Shown: positions 51,271-61,301, counted from the first letter of the stretch. The stretch: 64,000 bases of DNA from Gaetbulibacter_A aestuarii (GCF_039537665.1 NZ_BAABAY010000006.1:186001-250000); one strand, 5' to 3'. The notes: a model not told the origin generated them from the sequence alone. Numbers and translations are program-made.

Positions 51271-53736
51271 TCAGGGTTGTTGCTGTTTTTTAATTGAAAA
51301 GATGAGACTACCCAATAAAAGTAAGCCCAATAACAAAGAACTGCCAAGAGCTATACTGCTTCCCGTTTTTACCACTTCCGGATCAAATTTAAATTCAATC
51401 TGATGCTTTCCTGCAGGAACAGCCAAACCACGTAATGTATAATCTACCCTAACGTAAGGCACTTGTTTTCCATCAATAAAGGCTTTCCAGCCATGACCGT
51501 AATAGACTTCTGAAAACACAACAAACCCTTTGTGGTTATTCCGTGTTTCATATTTTAAATAATTTGGAAGGTGCTTTTTAAGTCGGATTGCAGCCGTTGA
51601 ATCCACCGTAAAAGTTTGGGGTACTTCTCTCTGGAAATAGCTATCAATATCTTTTTCGTTAATGACTGCTACATGCTTATTATCAAGACTATCCAAAGCT
51701 TTAATACCTTCATTTGCTGAATCCACTACTTTAAACTGATTAATAAACCAGGCATTTCCATTCGCTTCATCATTCGTGAATGTAAAAACTCCGCCATCTT
51801 TATTTTGAGCAATGATGTATTTCGTATTCAGCATGTTCAAAACATTAAGATTGTTTTGAGTAACATACCAATTAAACACCTCGTTATAACGTTTCAGTTT
51901 TGCCGCATGATATCCATTGAGTGAATTATGAAAATAGGATGGTTTTGTTGAATTTGTTGTAAGATCGAAAACCCTGTAATAAGTTGTATCCTGCATAATT
52001 TGTTTGTCAGCATCATTAGCTTGATAAGGCTTATTTACCTGAACTGCTGAGACAAAATCATCATTATTAACATAACGCTTATCAACTCCTACTAAATCAA
52101 TTAAAATAAGAATGGCAAAACCGGCCATTACCCAAGCTCCTTTTAACTTATCCTTTAAATAGGCGTAAGCTAAACCTGCGGCTACTAAAACAAGAGCTAA
52201 AGTTCTTAAGGTATCTTCAGTAAAAATAGTTTTCCGGTCTGTCTTTAAGGCATCCACGAAGGCCTGCCCATAACTCTGCCGGTATAAGGTGTCGTTGCCT
52301 CCAACGAAATCGAAAAAAGCACCTTTAAAAAGTAAAAATATCACGGCAACACCACCTGTAATAATCGTTGTGTATTTTAGTGCTTTTTGCTTTTGCTCAT
52401 TACTGATTTTCGAACTAAATAATTTTACCAAGCCAAAAACTGCTAAAACAGGAACACAAAGTTCCAGAATTACCTGAATCGATGTAATGGCTCTAAATTT
52501 ATTATACAAGGGCACAAAATGAATGAAAAAATTTGTTATGGGATTGCTGTCTGGCTGTGGATCGTTCACAAAAAGCCAGTTCTTGCCCAGGGATAATATC
52601 CAGGATACCAAAGTACCTCCGAGAAGCCACCATTTTAAACGACCTTTTACAAGGAACAAAGCAAAAACAAATAAAAACAGAACAACAGCACCTACATAAG
52701 CCGGGGCTTCAACAATGGGTTGATCTCCCCAGTACATGGGCGCTCTCGAAGCTTCTTGAGAAGCCTGCGCCGGTGAGGCCCCCAGAGCTCTAAAGGCATT
52801 ATAAGTTTCGGAATCTTTCCCCACATCTTCACCATTACCACCACCCATAAATCGAGGAATGAACAAATTAAATGATTCCCAGAAGCCATAACTGTATTCA
52901 GTGATGTAATCCTCGTCTAAACCGGAAGTTGTTTGTTTCTTCGAGCCGTCAGGGTTTATAGTAAGTTCTGTTTTTCCACGCGTGCTTTCTTTAACATATT
53001 CCTGTGTAGCAAGAATATTTGTAGCATTTAAACCAATGGCTAACACAGCTGCAATTGCAATAATGCCCACAGATTTAAAAAAATGGGGTAGAATTTTTTT
53101 CTTAAAAGCATCAATAAAATAAGCGATTCCCAAAATAATGACCAACAACAACAAATAATAAGTCATTTGAAAATGATTAGCAACCATTTCCAGACCCAGA
53201 GCTACAGTCGTGAGTAAAAAACCACCGAGATATTTTTGCCTGAAGGTTAGCAATATGCCGCTGAGAACTAATGGCATATATGCTATGGCATGGGCTTTAC
53301 TGTTATGACCCACACCCAAAATAATGATCAAATATGTTGAAAAACCAAAGGCTAGAGCACCAATTGCGGCCAGTTTAAAATCGACCTTCAATACCAACAA
53401 CAGGATATAGAATCCAATAAAATAAAGAAACAGATAATCGGCCGGGCGAGGTAAAAATCTTATCGCTAAATCTAAATCTTTTATGTAATTATGCGGATAG
53501 TGAGCGCCCAATTGATATGTAGGCATGCCTCCAAAAGCGGCATTGGTCCAGTAAGTTTCTTCTCCGGTTTCTGCCTTGAAATCCTTTTGCTGTTTACTCA
53601 TGCCAATATATTGCATGATATCGCTTTGAAAAAGAGCTTTCCCTTGAAGAACAGGACTAAAGTAAGCTAAGGCCAATACGATAAATCCCGAAATTACCAA
53701 GATGTGCGGGATGATCTTTTTTATTGAAAATTGCAT
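51271..53736 (-). CDS. YfhO-family membrane protein (GT-C-like)
   Basis: An 821-residue polytopic membrane protein of the YfhO family. About a dozen hydrophobic segments, a large extracytoplasmic loop with LFIPRFMGGGNGEDVG and a C-terminal beta-rich domain (FTVDSTAAIRLKKHLPNYLKYETRN, VVFSEVYYGHGWKAFIDGKQV, YTLRGLAVPAGKHQIEFKF) before the last membrane helix. B. subtilis YfhO glycosylates lipoteichoic acid; the flavobacterial role is unknown, but transfer of sugars from lipid-linked donors on the outer face is likely. Length is typical for the family. Same operon as the GT4-like gene. Confidence 0.9.
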   Translation of the reverse strand: MQFSIKKIIPHILVISGFIVLALAYFSPVLQGKALFQSDIMQYIGMSKQQKDFKAETGEETYWTNAAFGGMPTYQLGAHYPHNYIKDLDLAIRFLPRPADYLFLYFIGFYILLLVLKVDFKLAAIGALAFGFSTYLIIILGVGHNSKAHAIAYMPLVLSGILLTFRQKYLGGFLLTTVALGLEMVANHFQMTYYLLLLVIILGIAYFIDAFKKKILPHFFKSVGIIAIAAVLAIGLNATNILATQEYVKESTRGKTELTINPDGSKKQTTSGLDEDYITEYSYGFWESFNLFIPRFMGGGNGEDVGKDSETYNAFRALGASPAQASQEASRAPMYWGDQPIVEAPAYVGAVVLFLFVFALFLVKGRLKWWLLGGTLVSWILSLGKNWLFVNDPQPDSNPITNFFIHFVPLYNKFRAITSIQVILELCVPVLAVFGLVKLFSSKISNEQKQKALKYTTIITGGVAVIFLLFKGAFFDFVGGNDTLYRQSYGQAFVDALKTDRKTIFTEDTLRTLALVLVAAGLAYAYLKDKLKGAWVMAGFAILILIDLVGVDKRYVNNDDFVSAVQVNKPYQANDADKQIMQDTTYYRVFDLTTNSTKPSYFHNSLNGYHAAKLKRYNEVFNWYVTQNNLNVLNMLNTKYIIAQNKDGGVFTFTNDEANGNAWFINQFKVVDSANEGIKALDSLDNKHVAVINEKDIDSYFQREVPQTFTVDSTAAIRLKKHLPNYLKYETRNNHKGFVVFSEVYYGHGWKAFIDGKQVPYVRVDYTLRGLAVPAGKHQIEFKFDPEVVKTGSSIALGSSLLLGLLLLGSLIFSIKKQQQP

Positions 53737-53856
53737 GGAATATATTTAAATTCAATTGGCGTGAAATTAAATATAATTTTTTAATCTGATTGTAGAATCA
53801 GCATTTAAATCATTTCCAATGCGGGTTAATCAAATAAGGTTTTGAATGCGTGATAT

Positions 53857-53884
53857 AAAAAAAAACGCACCCCGAAGGATGCGC
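53857..53884 (-). terminator. Terminator with UUCG loop
   Basis: On the - strand, CGCAUCC pairs with GGGUGCG around a UUCG-type loop, followed by nine or more U. It lies 34 bases after the stop of the secreted dioxygenase-like gene. Confidence 0.9.
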
Positions 53885-53917
53885 CATGAATATTAGTTAG
53901 TCAAAAGTAAATAACCG

Positions 53918-54550
53918 TTATTGTTCTATAGAAAAAATTGTATTTTGATTCAATCGAATATCTTCATTTGCTATAAGCATACCATCCTTCTCGTTAAGGC
54001 GCAACATACTTTGAGCGACTCTTGATCTGCAGGCTAAGGTCAAATCAGCAATTAAAGGATCATCATCAAAAAAGAAAGGATTTAACTGATAAGGCTCTTT
54101 ACCTGGTTCCTTAACAATACGTTGAATTTGTTTAAGTTCCTTTCTGTGATAATATTTACCGGGCATAAATGTGTAAATAGTGTATTTACCATCATTATCT
54201 GTTTTTACCCAGGCGCGGTGTTTTACGTAACGTTTACCCTGGTCATCTCTTTGAGTTTTGAAATTACCTTTTTCATTTGTTTGAAAAACGTAAAGGATCA
54301 CGCCTGCTGCAGGAGTAACACCATCACTTTGGTAAACAGTACCTGAAATTTTTATTTTTTGATCTTTAGAAGCGTAGTCTGGAACTGTATCTACACTGTT
54401 TAAATTTACTTCAGTGTAATCGTAAACAGGATTTCGTTCCTTATAATTTGAAATATCGTTGGTATAAAGTGACGCAATGTCCTGAGCATTTAAGCTCATA
54501 CCAACAAAAGCGACCAAGGCTGTGCATAATAAATTTGGGAGATTTTTCAT
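53918..54550 (-). CDS. Secreted intradiol dioxygenase-like protein, probably inactive
   Basis: A 210-residue exported protein. Signal peptide ending GMSLNAQ. From residue 62 it has the beta-sandwich pattern of intradiol ring-cleavage dioxygenases: ISGTVYQSDGVTPAAGVILYVFQTNEKG, HRAWVKTDNDGKYTIYTFMPGKYY, FFFDDDPLI. The Tyr and His iron ligands are not all kept: where active enzymes have the H-I-H motif after the PGKY turn, this protein reads HRKELKQIQRIV. The fold assignment is fairly sure; catalysis is doubtful, so it may serve as a carbohydrate or peptide binding beta-sandwich. It has its own terminator. Confidence 0.8.
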   Translation of the reverse strand: MKNLPNLLCTALVAFVGMSLNAQDIASLYTNDISNYKERNPVYDYTEVNLNSVDTVPDYASKDQKIKISGTVYQSDGVTPAAGVILYVFQTNEKGNFKTQRDDQGKRYVKHRAWVKTDNDGKYTIYTFMPGKYYHRKELKQIQRIVKEPGKEPYQLNPFFFDDDPLIADLTLACRSRVAQSMLRLNEKDGMLIANEDIRLNQNTIFSIEQ

Positions 54551-54594
54551 TTGGATTAATATTTTAGTTCAATTAAGATATCATTTCCTTCTGC

Positions 54595-54602
54595 CAAAGC
54601 TA
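54595..54602 (-). promoter_or_regulatory. -7 element upstream of the dioxygenase-like gene
   Basis: TAGCTTTG on the - strand fits TAnnTTTG, 44 bases before the start at 54,550. No clear -33 element. Confidence 0.35.
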
Positions 54603-54762
54603 TGAAACACAACAGGTTTGAAAATAAAAAATTCGTTTGATGTCTTAATTTATTCGTTGAACAGTTCAGAAGTAGAATTTCAACGATGAATGTACTTTAA
54701 TGCAAAAAAGCTGTATTTTTTTCTTTAAAATACTGTAAAACAATGTTTTAAAATATTAAAAA

Positions 54763-55140
54763 TTATTTTTCATCAGTATTAACAACCACTTCTAAAGGTT
54801 GAACGGATTGCCTGATCTTTTTATATTGGTTGTATTGAATTCTGGTTAAAAGGTCTTTCATTTCTAATGATTCCTTAACCATAAGCTGGGTAAGTTTGTC
54901 TAAGGCTTCTTTTCCTTTATAGGATTCTTTAATCTCTTTAGATAGCGTCAGGTAATCTGCAACCTTATTCTGAAAAATTGGAAGTTGGGTACCGTCTAAG
55001 CCTAATTTTGCATCATAAATTGCTGTTAACTTTTCTGCCTTGGCTCTAATTTCCGGAGTTTCAATGGTAGTATCCGGGTATTGAGCAAAAGCTATGTGGG
55101 TAATACAAATAAAAATAAGTGTTTTTAGGTATTTCATCAT
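54763..55140 (-). CDS. Small exported helical protein of unknown function
   Basis: A 125-residue protein with a signal peptide (LIFICITHIAFAQ) and a mature part of mostly helix: EIRAKAEKLTAIYDAKLGLD, QLPIFQNKVADYLTLSKEIKES, EALDKLTQLMVKESLEMKDLLT, QYNQYKKIRQSVQPLE. The layout faintly recalls periplasmic Spy/CpxP chaperones (helices with L-x-x-x-Q repeats), but no LTxxQ motif is present. It lies in a flank region with only AT-rich spacers around. Function is unknown. Confidence 0.7.
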   Translation of the reverse strand: MMKYLKTLIFICITHIAFAQYPDTTIETPEIRAKAEKLTAIYDAKLGLDGTQLPIFQNKVADYLTLSKEIKESYKGKEALDKLTQLMVKESLEMKDLLTRIQYNQYKKIRQSVQPLEVVVNTDEK

Positions 55141-55333
55141 TAGTCTTTTTCTTTAAAATAACTAAAAATACCAGGCGAGTCAAATTGTAAAACTAAAAAT
55201 CAATTACAGTTTCATTAATCATTCGCTAATTATACCAATAATAATGTGTTAAAATTTCGTATTCATAAAAAAAATCAAATATAATAACTAAATTAGTTGC
55301 ACTTATTGCAATAACTAACCAAAAAATTACACT

Positions 55334-56527
55334 ATGAATTCCACAAAAATTAACCGTCGTGATTGGCTTAAAAAAGGCGTTTTAACGATGGCCGGAATGG
55401 CTATGATGCCACACGATATTTGGGCCAAAACCGTTGCTCAAGCACAATTGGAAAATCGTCCATTTTTATTTGAGAATAAATTTGAATTTAATGAGTTTAC
55501 CCCTCCTGTTGGATATAACGAACCTAAGATTAAGGCCATTTTACGTGCGAACGAAAACCCTTATGGCCCACCACCATTAGCTGCGCAAGCTTTTAAAGAT
55601 GATGTGTTCTCAGGAAATCGTTACGCCTGGCAAACTTTAAATGCTCTTATTGATGTGATCGCTGAAAAAGAGAATGTTTCCAAAGACCAAATTATTATGG
55701 CTCCGGGATCTTCTGATCTTTTAGAGAAAGCAGCGATGGTATTTTTTCAAAAAGGTGGTAATGTCATCAGTGCCGATCCTAGCTACATGTCGCTGATGAT
55801 CGTTTCTCAAGCTGTTGGCGGTGAATGGAAATCTTACAAGCTTTTAGAAGATTATCAACATGACCTGGATGCTATGGAGGCTGGAATAGACGAAAACACA
55901 AAACTCATTTATATCTGTAATCCTAACAATCCATCAGGATCTGTTACCAATGCACAACGCTTACGTGATTTCTGCCGTCGTGTCTCCAAAAAAGTACCTG
56001 TATTTGTGGATGAAGCTTATATCGAACTTTCTGATAACGGTATTAAAGATAGTGTGGTAGATTTAGTAAGCGAAGGTCATGATGTTATGGTAGCGCGTAC
56101 CTTCTCAAAAATTCACGGAATGGCCGGACTTCGTATCGGTTATCTTGTTGGTAAAAAAGAAACCCTGAATAAAATTAACGATATTACGCGAGCAGGAATG
56201 GGAATCACAGGCCCATCTATCATGGCTGCCAAGACCAGTTTGGAAGGCTCAGAGTTTCTGGATATGTGTAAAACCAAAATTGCCGAAGCCAGAGCTTATA
56301 CACAAGCTTATTTAGACCGTCATGGCTATTACTACATCCCGTCGCAAACTAATTTTATGATTTTTGAAATTCCGATGGAAGGCAATACATTCCTGGAAAA
56401 AATATACAGCAAACAAGTGGCTGTTCGAGCCTTTAAATTCTGGGGTAAAAATTGGTGCCGTGTGAGCATGGGAACTATGGATGAAATGACCATGTTCACT
56501 GCTGCTATGGATGAAATATTTGCTTAA
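55334..56527 (+). CDS. Tat-signal PLP-dependent aminotransferase (HisC-like)
   Basis: A 397-residue class I/II aminotransferase related to histidinol-phosphate aminotransferase. The catalytic Lys259 lies in TFSKIHGMAGLRIGY, Asp226 in VFVDEAYIEL, and the NPNNPSG motif at about 197-203; RANENPYGPP is the substrate-side motif. Unusual is the N-terminus, KINRRDWLKKGVLTMAGMAMM, a twin-arginine export signal followed by a hydrophobic stretch. The protein would thus be exported folded with its cofactor. The stop overlaps the permease start (TAATG), so both form an operon. The substrate is probably an amino acid or phosphoamino compound in the periplasm. Confidence 0.87.
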   Translation: MNSTKINRRDWLKKGVLTMAGMAMMPHDIWAKTVAQAQLENRPFLFENKFEFNEFTPPVGYNEPKIKAILRANENPYGPPPLAAQAFKDDVFSGNRYAWQTLNALIDVIAEKENVSKDQIIMAPGSSDLLEKAAMVFFQKGGNVISADPSYMSLMIVSQAVGGEWKSYKLLEDYQHDLDAMEAGIDENTKLIYICNPNNPSGSVTNAQRLRDFCRRVSKKVPVFVDEAYIELSDNGIKDSVVDLVSEGHDVMVARTFSKIHGMAGLRIGYLVGKKETLNKINDITRAGMGITGPSIMAAKTSLEGSEFLDMCKTKIAEARAYTQAYLDRHGYYYIPSQTNFMIFEIPMEGNTFLEKIYSKQVAVRAFKFWGKNWCRVSMGTMDEMTMFTAAMDEIFA

Positions 56528-57639
56528 TGACAGATGGTTTACTAAAAGCACTATCTTTTATTTTATTTATTGTTATTGGCATCTTACTGAAGCGAAAATT
56601 CACTTCAAAAGATGAGGTCAATGGCTTGAAGAAGATCATATTGCTTTTAGCCTTACCGGCTACGATCTTTATTGCACTCCTCAAGATCCACATCAATCTT
56701 GGATTATTCCTATTGCCTTTTTTAGCTTTAGGATTTAACATCTTACTTTATTTTATAACTCCGGGACTTATGTTATTACTCGGCGTTCAAGATAAAACTA
56801 CAATTAACACCACCAGGTTATTAGTGCCTTCTTTAGCGCCCGGTTTGTCCTGCTTCCCTTTTATTTTAGAATTTTTAGGTCAGGATTACCTCGCTAAAGC
56901 TGCCATGGCAGACCTGGGTAATAAGTTTTTCGTTCTTCTGGTGCTTTATTTACTCGCCTTGCGTTGGTATTTAAATAATCAGTCCATAGCAAAACAACCC
57001 ACCAAGAATAAAATAACAAGCCTCGTAAAAACGTTACTTTTAGAACCTATCAACGCTTTTATAATTGTGGCTTTGATTCTATTAGGGTTGGGTTTTGACA
57101 ATACCAATCTACCGGAAGTTATTCAGGAGATCCTCAACCGGCTTAGTGTTATTATGGCGCCTTTGGTGCTCATATTTATTGGCTTATCTGTTCGCATTCA
57201 AAAAACAGAGTTTCTTCAAATATTTTCCTTGTTGATGCTTCGGGCCGCATTAACGGTTTTTATTATCGGATCTATGTGTCACTTACTCCATGTCTCCGTT
57301 GAAGAAGATATACTACTCTATCTGGTATTTGGATTAAGTGCCTGTAGTTTTTGGCCCTTTGCTCATATTTGTGGCGTGGCTGACAAGGAATTAGAATTAC
57401 CCAAAGAGCGCAAAACCTTTAACATGGATTTCGCTTTAGCAATCCTCACCTTCTCACTTCCACTTTCTGTGATTTTGATCTTAGGAATATTAACCGCAGG
57501 AGATACGTTTGCACATTATAACCACCAGCTAAAATTAGCAAGTGTTCTGTTTTTATTAGGTATAGCATCACCATTCATTAATTACCTCAAAAAAGGAGCT
57601 CAAGTAAAAGATCGCTACAAAGCACATGAAGACGCCTGA
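56527..57639 (+). CDS. AEC-type permease
   Basis: A 370-residue membrane protein with about ten hydrophobic segments, resembling the auxin efflux carrier (AEC) family. The halves show the inverted-repeat character (LLALPATIFIALLKI early, APLVLIFIGLSVRI later), with polar breaks in the membrane helices LAPGLSCFPF and FGLSACSFWPFAHICG that likely form the substrate path. It shares one base with the upstream aminotransferase stop. This suggests it moves the substrate or product of the exported aminotransferase across the inner membrane (inference). Confidence 0.78.
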   Translation: MTDGLLKALSFILFIVIGILLKRKFTSKDEVNGLKKIILLLALPATIFIALLKIHINLGLFLLPFLALGFNILLYFITPGLMLLLGVQDKTTINTTRLLVPSLAPGLSCFPFILEFLGQDYLAKAAMADLGNKFFVLLVLYLLALRWYLNNQSIAKQPTKNKITSLVKTLLLEPINAFIIVALILLGLGFDNTNLPEVIQEILNRLSVIMAPLVLIFIGLSVRIQKTEFLQIFSLLMLRAALTVFIIGSMCHLLHVSVEEDILLYLVFGLSACSFWPFAHICGVADKELELPKERKTFNMDFALAILTFSLPLSVILILGILTAGDTFAHYNHQLKLASVLFLLGIASPFINYLKKGAQVKDRYKAHEDA

Positions 57640-57644
57640 TCTTT

Positions 57645-58691
57645 TTATTTTAAAATAGTATCAATTTTTGCGATCCAATCATCCAAATCAGAATTATTGG
57701 TATTAATCGCAAAACTACCATTTCCATACGGTCCGTAAATATCCTGATCTGTAACAGAAAAGAAACCAACGGTTGGATTTAATGCAGCGCTTGCCAAATG
57801 CATCACGCCATTATCGGCAGCAATAAAAACCGCTGTATTTTTAATGATACCTGCCATTTCCCTAATATCCTTACTGTAGAAATTTGGTGCTTTAAAGTTA
57901 ATTTGAGAAGTGTTCTCTATTGGCAACATTTCAATGATGGTATATTCCGGATATTGTTTTAGCAAACGGGAATAAAATCGCTCCCACCAGGCTTCAGAGT
58001 AACATTTATTACCGGTGGCATTGGTGTAAATACAAATCGTAGGGTTATCATTTTTTACCAGGTTCTTCAAAATAATTTTTCCTTTTGAAATTTCATCCGG
58101 AGATAATTTAATATCTAAAAGAGGAACCTCAGACCGATTTATGTCGAACCCCCATTTTTTTAAATGATAGCGCAAATTATAAATAGGATATTTCGAAATA
58201 TGCTTGTGATCGGTATAGTTTTTTTCAATTGAAGGATGAATTTCACCAAATATCTTGATCTTAGATTTAGCTAATTGCGTTAATAAGCGACCTGAAGATG
58301 AGTTTTTATCAGCATTAATAACAAGGTCGTATGGTTTTTGTTTGATGGAAAACCAACATTTAAAATAGGTAATTAAATTGTTGAAAGGTTTTCTGGGTAA
58401 AGGAATAATATGCTTTACAGCCTCATAATTTTGAAACACAGGAAACGCCACACCACCTTTAACAAAAATATCGATCTGTACATCGGGGAATAATACTGAA
58501 ACTTCCTGAACCAATGGTGTTAACAACAACTGGTTTCCTAAGCGATGATTTGGCCTGATGATCAATACATTTTTAATATCCTTTGCGCTGAATTCACCAT
58601 GTTTTGGCTCCCTGTAGGAACGGCCAATTCGTTTTGTAAGGCCGTGCATGATGTTTCTTCTTATCTTATTGATTTCCGTTTTGAAAGACAT
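57645..58691 (-). CDS. Glycosyltransferase family 9 (heptosyltransferase-like)
   Basis: A 348-residue GT9 enzyme. NVLIIRPNHRLGNQLLLTPLVQEVSVLFPD is the N-terminal GT9 motif, then LVINADKNSSSGRLLTQLAKS and the C-terminal domain with ICIYTNATGNKCYSEAWWERF and FIAADNGVMHLASAALNPTVGFF (the D-x-G-x-x-H motif). It likely adds heptose or another sugar to the LPS core or lipid A-linked glycan. It is convergent with the permease. Length is typical. Confidence 0.9.
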   Translation of the reverse strand: MSFKTEINKIRRNIMHGLTKRIGRSYREPKHGEFSAKDIKNVLIIRPNHRLGNQLLLTPLVQEVSVLFPDVQIDIFVKGGVAFPVFQNYEAVKHIIPLPRKPFNNLITYFKCWFSIKQKPYDLVINADKNSSSGRLLTQLAKSKIKIFGEIHPSIEKNYTDHKHISKYPIYNLRYHLKKWGFDINRSEVPLLDIKLSPDEISKGKIILKNLVKNDNPTICIYTNATGNKCYSEAWWERFYSRLLKQYPEYTIIEMLPIENTSQINFKAPNFYSKDIREMAGIIKNTAVFIAADNGVMHLASAALNPTVGFFSVTDQDIYGPYGNGSFAINTNNSDLDDWIAKIDTILK

Positions 58692-58706
58692 ACAATAAAA
58701 ATGATT

Positions 58707-59621
58707 TTAACGTCCGATACTCCGAGGTCTGAACCTCCGTTTTGAATTGATAAAATAAACTCCCGTGAGTAGAATTATGGCAGCAATTATGGATTGTAAA
58801 TTTATCGTTTCATCCAAGATCCACCAACCTAAAATTAACGCAATTATTGGGTTTACGTAGGTACTTGTGCTTACTTTCTCAGGAGACACCACCTTCAACA
58901 AATAATTAAATGAGGTAAATGCAACAATGCTCCCAAATATAATGAGAAGTACAATTGACCAGATAACATTTGGGCTCCAATGGGTTGGCGCCGACCAGGT
59001 TTCACCGAAGGCCAAACTGGCAATAACCAACATCAAGCCACCAAACAGCATTTGGTAACCCGTATTCACAAAATAATTAGACGGTAAATTAGCTTTACCA
59101 ACAAACAGGCTGCCATAGGCCCAACTTATCATGCAAACAAAGATCATGGCCATTCCCAACAACTGATTTTCCTGACTAATAATTTGCTTTTGACTCACTA
59201 ATAAATAAATGCCAATAAAGCCCAAAAATACCCCCACGTAAGACATAGCCGAAATTTTCTTACCCTGTAAAATGCGCATCATAATGAGAACCACAAGCGG
59301 TTGTGCAGAGATTTCCAATGCCGTAAAACCACTATCAACGTATTTAAGTGCCCAAACCACAACCCCATTGCCAAAGGTTAAAAATAAAAACCCGGCTATA
59401 ACCGTATTTTTTAATTGTTCCGCAGTAATGGCAATACTCACCCCGATAATTTTAGCAATAATAAATATGATAATACCAGCACTGATGAAACGAATGGAAG
59501 CCAGCAAAAAAGGAGGCAACTCTGAAACCGCAATTTTGTTCAAAAGGTAAGTAGAACCCCAAATCACATATATTGCGAAAAACGCCAGGACGATACTTAA
59601 GGTTTTGGAAGGTTTAGGCAT
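58707..59621 (-). CDS. EamA/DMT-family transporter
   Basis: A 304-residue inner membrane protein with ten predicted helices in two EamA repeats: AIYVIWGSTYLLNKIAVSELPPFLLASIRFISAG in the first, FGSIVAFTSFNYLLKVVSPEKVSTSTYVNPIIALILGWWILDETIN in the second. The W-G-S motif and the P-x-x-x-A-x-x-x-G helix are typical. It exports or imports a small metabolite or amino acid; the substrate is unknown. The same-strand gene after it (GT9) is 15 bases away. Confidence 0.88.
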   Translation of the reverse strand: MPKPSKTLSIVLAFFAIYVIWGSTYLLNKIAVSELPPFLLASIRFISAGIIIFIIAKIIGVSIAITAEQLKNTVIAGFLFLTFGNGVVVWALKYVDSGFTALEISAQPLVVLIMMRILQGKKISAMSYVGVFLGFIGIYLLVSQKQIISQENQLLGMAMIFVCMISWAYGSLFVGKANLPSNYFVNTGYQMLFGGLMLVIASLAFGETWSAPTHWSPNVIWSIVLLIIFGSIVAFTSFNYLLKVVSPEKVSTSTYVNPIIALILGWWILDETINLQSIIAAIILLTGVYFINSKRRFRPRSIGR

Positions 59622-59724
59622 CTATTTAAAAGTAAATTGGCGTTAAATTATCAGATTAAATATGCGCCAAAGATACGGCTAATTTTAAGGTTTTTAATTT
59701 TTGAAAAGAAATTTGAAGAAAAGA

Positions 59725-61281
59725 TTAATCTTCAGGTGGATACCCGTGAATCTCTTCGAAAACTTCATCAAAATTGGTACGTAAATATGAATTTAATTTT
59801 TTGCGATAGTCTCCTTTCAACCACTCCACGAAGTTAAAGGTACTCTTACTGATACATTTGGTATACTTACCTATGCGATGATCAATATCGTCTCCTAACT
59901 CCTTCGCCAGAGCCAACGCGTCGTAAACATCTTCACTGTTTTCGATACAAATTTTAGCATGCTGGGCAATGGAACGTTCTAAAACAACTTTAGATGATTC
60001 CCCTGCTCTAACGGCACTTACATAACACTCCTGAATATCAAAATAAACCTCTTCAGAATTTGAGAACTTCTCCCGCAATTCATCCGGCATTTCATAGCGG
60101 AAATTACTTTCGAGCTCTTCATCACTCAATAAAGAATCCAAATAATAATTCGGTGATTTAAAAATACGCTGCCAATCTAAATTATCTCCCCACGGACCAA
60201 AACGATGAAAATTATTACCAAGATCGATTACCTGAAAGGTTTTTTTATTCTCTAAAACACGAGAACCTCTTCCTATCATTTGATAATATAACGTTAAGGA
60301 TTTAGTTGCACGGTTTAAAATAATGCTCTCAACTGTGGGTTCATCAAACCCGGTGGTTAAAATACTTACCGAGGTTAAAATGGCATCAGGTGTTTTCTTG
60401 AACCATTTTAAGATCATGGCGCGCTCTTTCTTGGTATTTGTATTGTCTAAATGCGCTATTGGATATCCCGCACGTCTAAAAGTATCATAAACATGTAGCG
60501 ACGTATTAATACCATTATTAAAGATCAGGGTCTTTTTACCTTTTGAACGCTCCTCGTAAGCCTGTAATAACTTTGAAAGCATATCGGAAGCCGTATACAG
60601 ATCCTCTGATGATTTTACCGTATAATCACCATTAGCTCCTACAACCAAAGATGTAAGACCAACATTATAGGAATACATTTCTGCTCGAGCCAAAAATCCG
60701 TTCTCAATTAAAGATTCGATACTTTCACCTACGATAAGTTCATCATAATTATCAGTCATAGGTAATTCCATACTGGAACTTAGGGGTGTAGCCGTTACGC
60801 CAAGAATAAAGGATTTACTGAAAAACTTAAAGAGTTTTGTGAAGGAGTTGTAATGCGCCTCATCAATAATCACCAAACCAATATCTGAAATGTCCAGTTT
60901 ATCATCATTTAAACGGTTGTTCAGGGTTTCTACCATCGCCACAAAGCAGCTGTATTCTCCCTGATCACTGAGATCTGCTTTACTATCTACAACCTTATTT
61001 ACCACACCAAATTCAGTAAGCATGTTTGAAGTTTGCTTACAAAGCTCGATACGGTGGGTCATTACCAAAACCTTCTTTTGGTGATGTTTCAGGTATTGCC
61101 TAACAATCTCCGAGAAAATAACTGTTTTACCACCACCGGTAGGCAGTTGGTATAATAAATGGTAATCGTCCGGCGACTCTTCAAAGCTTTTGAATATCTT
61201 ATTAATAGCGCCTTTCTGATAACTGTATAATTTTTTTCCTTCCTTGCGATCTTCGAGTTCTAAAGTAGAAATTTTGGACAT
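59725..61281 (-). CDS. SF2 DEAD/DEAH-box helicase
   Basis: A 518-residue superfamily 2 helicase. Motif I PTGGGKT (residues 47-53), motif II DEAH (140-143), motif III-type GVTATPLSSS, motif V-VI SILTTGFDEPTVE and QMIGRGSRVLENKKTFQVIDLG. The last 130 residues after the helicase core form a charged domain not typical of UvrB or RecG. As I recall, such RecA-fold helicases are widespread in Bacteroidota and may act in DNA repair or RNA turnover; no clear target exists. It stands alone with its own promoter and terminates before the EamA gene. Confidence 0.9.
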   Translation of the reverse strand: MSKISTLELEDRKEGKKLYSYQKGAINKIFKSFEESPDDYHLLYQLPTGGGKTVIFSEIVRQYLKHHQKKVLVMTHRIELCKQTSNMLTEFGVVNKVVDSKADLSDQGEYSCFVAMVETLNNRLNDDKLDISDIGLVIIDEAHYNSFTKLFKFFSKSFILGVTATPLSSSMELPMTDNYDELIVGESIESLIENGFLARAEMYSYNVGLTSLVVGANGDYTVKSSEDLYTASDMLSKLLQAYEERSKGKKTLIFNNGINTSLHVYDTFRRAGYPIAHLDNTNTKKERAMILKWFKKTPDAILTSVSILTTGFDEPTVESIILNRATKSLTLYYQMIGRGSRVLENKKTFQVIDLGNNFHRFGPWGDNLDWQRIFKSPNYYLDSLLSDEELESNFRYEMPDELREKFSNSEEVYFDIQECYVSAVRAGESSKVVLERSIAQHAKICIENSEDVYDALALAKELGDDIDHRIGKYTKCISKSTFNFVEWLKGDYRKKLNSYLRTNFDEVFEEIHGYPPED

Positions 61282-61301
61282 GCTTGTGTTTTTCAGATTT
61301 G

